A DNA stretch of 62,095 nt from assembly GCA_009840005.1 (NCBI GenBank), contig VXOR01000114.1, positions 2,115 to 64,209 on the forward strand. The letters run 5' to 3'. The stretch is from Gemmatimonadota bacterium (GTDB lineage Bacteria > Latescibacterota > UBA2968 > UBA8231). The notes below the pieces were generated by a model. The model saw nothing but the letters and a program-made list of their open reading frames with translations. It did not search any database and was not told where the DNA came from. Every line of letters starts with the position of its first letter. The first letter of the stretch is position 1. Shown here piece after piece: positions 59,391 through 62,095 of the stretch. A program made the translations under genes and the position numbers.

Positions 59391-60818
59391 ATGCCTACAG
59401 CCATCGCCAATGTCCTCGCCCAGCGCTACGCCAGTCGGGCGATTCAAGATTTGTGGTCTGAACGCGGTCGGATCGTCCTCGAGCGCGAACTGTGGATTGC
59501 CATCCTCAAAGCACAGCGCGACCTAAAGTTGGATGTACCCGGCGCAGCCATAAGCGCCTACGAGCGCGTTAAGGATCAAGTTGATCTCGAATCCATCGCA
59601 CGCCGCGAGGCGGTTTTGCGGCACGATGTCAAGGCGCGCATCGAAGAGTTTTGTAGTCTGGCCGGCTGCGAACACATTCACAAGGGGATGACCAGCCGCG
59701 ATCTGACCGACAATGTCGAGCAGTACCAAATCCTTCGCTCCTTGCAGCATATGCAGGTCAAATACGTGGCCCTCCTCTTGCGCCTAGGCCAGCGAGCGCT
59801 GCAATGGAAGGAACTTGCTGTCGCTGGCAGGACCCACTACGCGGCCGCGCAACCCACGACGCTCGGCAAGCGCCTCGCCATGTTCGGCGAGGAAATGTTG
59901 GTCGCTTTTGATCGCCTCGACGAACTCGTCCAGCGCTATCCCCTGCGGGGGCTAAAGGGGGCCGTCGGCACAGCCGTTGACCAACTGACCTTGCTAGCCG
60001 ACGACGCCGACAAGCTCGATCAGCTCCAAGGCCGCGTGCGACACCACCTCGGCTTCCAACGGGAGCTAGGGGCCGTCGGCCAGATTTATCCCCGCAGCCT
60101 CGACTTTGAGGTACTCAGCTGCCTTTACCAGCTCGGCGCTGGCATTGCCAATTTGGCCCGTGCGATCCGCCTGATGGCCGGCCACGACATGCTAACCGAG
60201 GGCTTTGCCGCCGGGCAGGTCGGCTCTTCGGCTATGCCACACAAAATGAACTCCCGCAGCAGCGAGCGCGTCAATGGGTTGCAGATCGTCCTCGGCGGCT
60301 ATGTCCACATGCTGGGTGCGCTGGTTGGCGATCAGTGGTTTGAAGGGGACGTCTCCTGCTCGGTCGTGCGCCGCGTGGCCCTCCCCGATGGGTTCTTCGC
60401 CTTTGATGGCATGATCGAAACCACGCTCCACATCCTCGACGATATGGGCGTCTATGAAGCGGTAATTGCCCGCGACCTCGACCGCTATTTGCCCTTCCTC
60501 GCCACCACGACGCTGCTGATGGAAGCTATCCAACGCGGTGCTGGACGAGAGCAGGCTCACGCTGCTCTCAGAGAGCACGCCCTAGCCGCGGCTATCGACA
60601 TGCGCGAACAAGGCCGGAGCACCAGCGATTTGGCTCGTCGCTTGGGCGCAGATTCTTGCTTCCCGCTCAGCAAAGAAGAGATCGCCGCCACGATCTCCCG
60701 CAGTCGCGCCCTCACAGGCGCGGCCACCCAACAAGTCGAGCTTTTCGTCGGCCGGGTAGAGGAATTGGCCGCAGCCCATCCAGAAGCGCACGCCATTGAA
60801 AAGGGGCGGCTGCTCTGA
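59391..60818 (+). CDS. purB: Adenylosuccinate lyase
   Basis: PurB carries out two purine steps, cleaving SAICAR and adenylosuccinate with release of fumarate. The 475-residue protein has the superfamily signature GSSAMPHKMNSRSSERVNG, with the catalytic region HKGMTSRDLTDN and GRTHYAAAQPTTLGKRLAMF. ATG 59391 gives the typical N-terminus MPTAIANVLAQRYAS; in-frame ATGs at 59370 and 59376 are less likely. pyrH follows after five bases, linking purine and pyrimidine steps in one unit. Confidence 0.95.
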   Translation: MPTAIANVLAQRYASRAIQDLWSERGRIVLERELWIAILKAQRDLKLDVPGAAISAYERVKDQVDLESIARREAVLRHDVKARIEEFCSLAGCEHIHKGMTSRDLTDNVEQYQILRSLQHMQVKYVALLLRLGQRALQWKELAVAGRTHYAAAQPTTLGKRLAMFGEEMLVAFDRLDELVQRYPLRGLKGAVGTAVDQLTLLADDADKLDQLQGRVRHHLGFQRELGAVGQIYPRSLDFEVLSCLYQLGAGIANLARAIRLMAGHDMLTEGFAAGQVGSSAMPHKMNSRSSERVNGLQIVLGGYVHMLGALVGDQWFEGDVSCSVVRRVALPDGFFAFDGMIETTLHILDDMGVYEAVIARDLDRYLPFLATTTLLMEAIQRGAGREQAHAALREHALAAAIDMREQGRSTSDLARRLGADSCFPLSKEEIAATISRSRALTGAATQQVELFVGRVEELAAAHPEAHAIEKGRLL

Positions 60819-60823
60819 CCTCC

Positions 60824-61558
60824 ATGCGATACAATCGAGTCCTGCTCAAGCTGAGCGGAGAAGCCATCTCCGGCCCGCATGACGTGGGCTTTGACCCCGA
60901 ATCTCTAGAGCACATTGCCGACGAAGTTCTCAATTTGCACGCCTGCGGGGTTAAGATATCCATCGTCATTGGCGGCGGCAATATATTCCGCGGCACGCTC
61001 GCTAATCAGTGGGGTATTGAACGGGCCGAAGCCGACAACATCGGCACCCTAGGCACGGTGATCAACAGCCTGATGCTGCGCGGGGTCCTCACCTCTAAAT
61101 CCGAGGTCGAAGTCCGGGTGATGAGCGCCATTCCCATCAACACAGTGGCCGAGTCTTTTATTAGGCTGCGCGCGATTCGCCACTTAGAAAAGCACTACAT
61201 CGTCATCTTTGCTGCCGGCATTGGCAATCCGTACGTCACTACGGACTACACCGCAGCCCAACGCGCGATTGAGACGCGGTCCCAAGCCCTGCTTTTTGCC
61301 AAGAATCAAGTCAGCGGAATCTTTACCTCCGACCCTCACGCCGATCCCCACGCGCGGCTATACCGGCGGATGCACTACAACACGATCATCCAAAAAAATC
61401 TCACCATCGCCGACCAATCCTCCGTCTTGTTGGCGCGCGATCACAAGATGCCCATGCACTTTTTTGATTTCTCTGACAAGGGAACCATAGAGCGAATTTG
61501 CCGCGGTCAAGACATAGGCACTTTGGTGACGGAGGTGGATGAAGACATCGTAGAATAG
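60824..61558 (+). CDS. pyrH: UMP kinase
   Basis: PyrH phosphorylates UMP to UDP and belongs to the amino-acid-kinase fold. The 244-residue protein shows RVLLKLSGEAISG, IVIGGGNIFRG, FAAGIGNPYVTTDYTAAQRA and a C-terminal GTLV end. The length is normal. tsf, rpsB and frr, its usual neighbours, are not present here. A terminator follows. Confidence 0.95.
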   Translation: MRYNRVLLKLSGEAISGPHDVGFDPESLEHIADEVLNLHACGVKISIVIGGGNIFRGTLANQWGIERAEADNIGTLGTVINSLMLRGVLTSKSEVEVRVMSAIPINTVAESFIRLRAIRHLEKHYIVIFAAGIGNPYVTTDYTAAQRAIETRSQALLFAKNQVSGIFTSDPHADPHARLYRRMHYNTIIQKNLTIADQSSVLLARDHKMPMHFFDFSDKGTIERICRGQDIGTLVTEVDEDIVE

Positions 61559-61562
61559 ACAA

Positions 61563-61593
61563 AAAGGCCGTCCCGCTTTGGGGAATGGCCTTT
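61563..61593. terminator. Terminator between pyrH and the short barrel gene
   Basis: The stem AAAGGCC/GGCCTTT (61563-61569 and 61587-61593) lies just after pyrH and just after the end of the opposing gene. The A-run on the left and T's on the right allow use from both strands, though the T tract on the plus side is short. Confidence 0.55.
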
Positions 61594-61957
61594 AGAATTC
61601 ACAAGCAAAGGAAAGTCGGTGTTCCTGCTCCGATAATAGCCCCAAAGGTTCCTTCTTATCGCCGCGATGAGCATAGTCCAACAACAGCCCCAGCGGCATA
61701 CCAAACGATACCATATACCGCCCCAGATCATCATGTGCCTCAGGTACTCCCCCGTGCGTATATGTCACCTGCCGCCGCCGCAGTTGCCCCAACCCCGCTG
61801 GATTGACAAACACCGCTTCTGTATTGTCCGCCACCGCCACAAAGCTGTTGCCTAGCCCTAGAGACCGAACGCCGGAACCCAAAATATGGATATTGACGAA
61901 TCCGGCACTCGAAGTCGCTAGTAGTGCTACGCAGAGGATGCTAATTCCAATTTTCAC
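61592..61957 (-). CDS. Short PorV/UPF0164-type outer-membrane protein (probably internally deleted)
   Basis: This protein of about 121 residues starts at GTG 61957 after GGAG and has a signal peptide (MKIGISILCVALLATSSAG). The family N-terminus follows (SGVRSLGLGNSFVAVADNTE, then AVFVNPAGLG). The end is a typical last barrel strand, HRLSFACEF, with the terminal Phe used for BAM insertion. Full members have about 300 residues. Here only the first part and the final strands remain, joined in frame, so an internal deletion is likely. The next paralogue upstream on the same strand ends in a very similar strand at 62042. A truncated but functional protein cannot be excluded. Confidence 0.68.
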   Translation of the reverse strand: MKIGISILCVALLATSSAGFVNIHILGSGVRSLGLGNSFVAVADNTEAVFVNPAGLGQLRRRQVTYTHGGVPEAHDDLGRYMVSFGMPLGLLLDYAHRGDKKEPLGLLSEQEHRLSFACEF

Positions 61958-61984
61958 GAGCACTGACTCCTATACTTGAAAAAC

Positions 61985-62018
61985 AAAAAGGCCGACCTAA
62001 AAGTAGGCCGGCCCTTTT
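61985..62018 (-). terminator. Terminator of the upstream barrel paralogue
   Basis: A ten-base-pair stem with one G-U (61990-61999 and 62004-62013) is followed on the minus strand by TTTTTG and TTTTTC. It lies between the two barrel genes. Confidence 0.65.
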
Positions 62019-62041
62019 GCATTCATCCAAAGGATGGGCGT

Positions 62042-62095
62042 TTAGAATTCGTATGCGAAGGAGAACCGATGGGCACCATTGGTCTCGGTCAAATC
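62042..62095 (-). CDS. PorV/UPF0164-type outer-membrane protein (C-terminus only; gene continues beyond the window)
   Basis: The last 17 codons are visible: DLTETNGAHRFSFAYEF followed by TAA at 62044-62042. The closing strand HRFSFAYEF matches HRLSFACEF of the next gene at 61592-61957, and both genes end in GAA TTC TAA. This shows a tandem paralogue whose body lies to the right of the window. Confidence 0.6.
   Translation of the reverse strand, partial: DLTETNGAHRFSFAYEF

Noticed and set aside
1..62095. CRISPR arrays, rRNA genes, prophage modules
   Set aside because: No regularly spaced direct repeats, no rRNA-like stretches and no phage structural or packaging genes were found on reading through the window.

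Overview
The window is a gene-dense, moderately GC-rich bacterial chromosome segment. It has no rRNA, no CRISPR array and no obvious prophage. The gene set (valS, miaA, der, rimP-nusA-infB, rbfA, truB, rpsO, pnp, asnS, leuS, mutL, mreBC, purB, pyrH, four tRNAs) is that of a free-living Gram-negative bacterium. Several markers point to the Fibrobacteres-Chlorobi-Bacteroidetes side of the tree, possibly a Latescibacterota-like lineage: a PorV/UPF0164-type outer-membrane protein family, a 30-residue AURKAIP1/COX24-type basic protein, a MutL without the usual C-terminal zinc-site motif, SD-poor AT-rich gene leaders, and a lone microcompartment shell gene next to a class II aldolase. This placement is inference; no 16S is present.

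Layout. 1-2.8 kb: a secreted propeller/subtilase/VWA protein running in from the left edge, with a coupled I9-like lipoprotein. 2.8-7.2 kb (minus): murQ, aldo/keto reductase, D-threonine-aldolase-like enzyme, HU, sulfatase-superfamily hydrolase. 7.3-12.9 kb (plus): valS, rqcH, miaA, tRNA-Gly. 13-29.2 kb (plus): a long translation/RNA block ending in asnS and leuS. 29.2-32.7 kb (minus): a segment bounded by a near-perfect 34-bp inverted repeat and holding a Xer-type recombinase, a dif-like palindrome, mutL and a small membrane protein. 32.7-39.4 kb (minus): Gfo/Idh-like protein, hprK, rsgA, phosphoesterase, two divergent Prs-like proteins, a TPR protein, apt and a DUF5989 microprotein. 39.5-40.2 kb (plus): RHH/PIN toxin-antitoxin pair. 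40.2-49.8 kb (minus): sulfur/threonine PLP enzymes, TPR-PpiC protein, class II aldolase, flippase-like protein, BMC-H shell protein, ychF, three tRNAs, the AURKAIP1-like gene, HU, mreC and mreB. 50-55.2 kb (plus): a charged hypothetical protein, a lipoprotein aminopeptidase and a four-component TRAP transporter. 55.2-57.8 kb (minus): McrBC-like restriction pair. 57.9-61.6 kb (plus): DASS transporter, purB, pyrH. 61.6-62.1 kb (minus): two tandem barrel paralogues, one short and one cut by the window edge.

Genes are packed with many 4-nt stop/start overlaps, so most blocks are probably translationally coupled operons. No gene-free stretch exceeds 300 bases; the longest is 42777-43041.

The most interesting signals are: (1) the 34-bp inverted repeat enclosing recombinase, dif-like site and mutL; (2) the dif-like site itself, whose two arms are identical and which sits directly upstream of a single recombinase; (3) the minimal BMC-H/flippase/aldolase cassette; (4) recurring TATAAN-N7-ATG leaders that suggest leaderless transcripts; (5) an apparent ATT start for rimP; (6) a riboflavin kinase without its adenylyltransferase half; and (7) two Prs paralogues with altered active-site loops.
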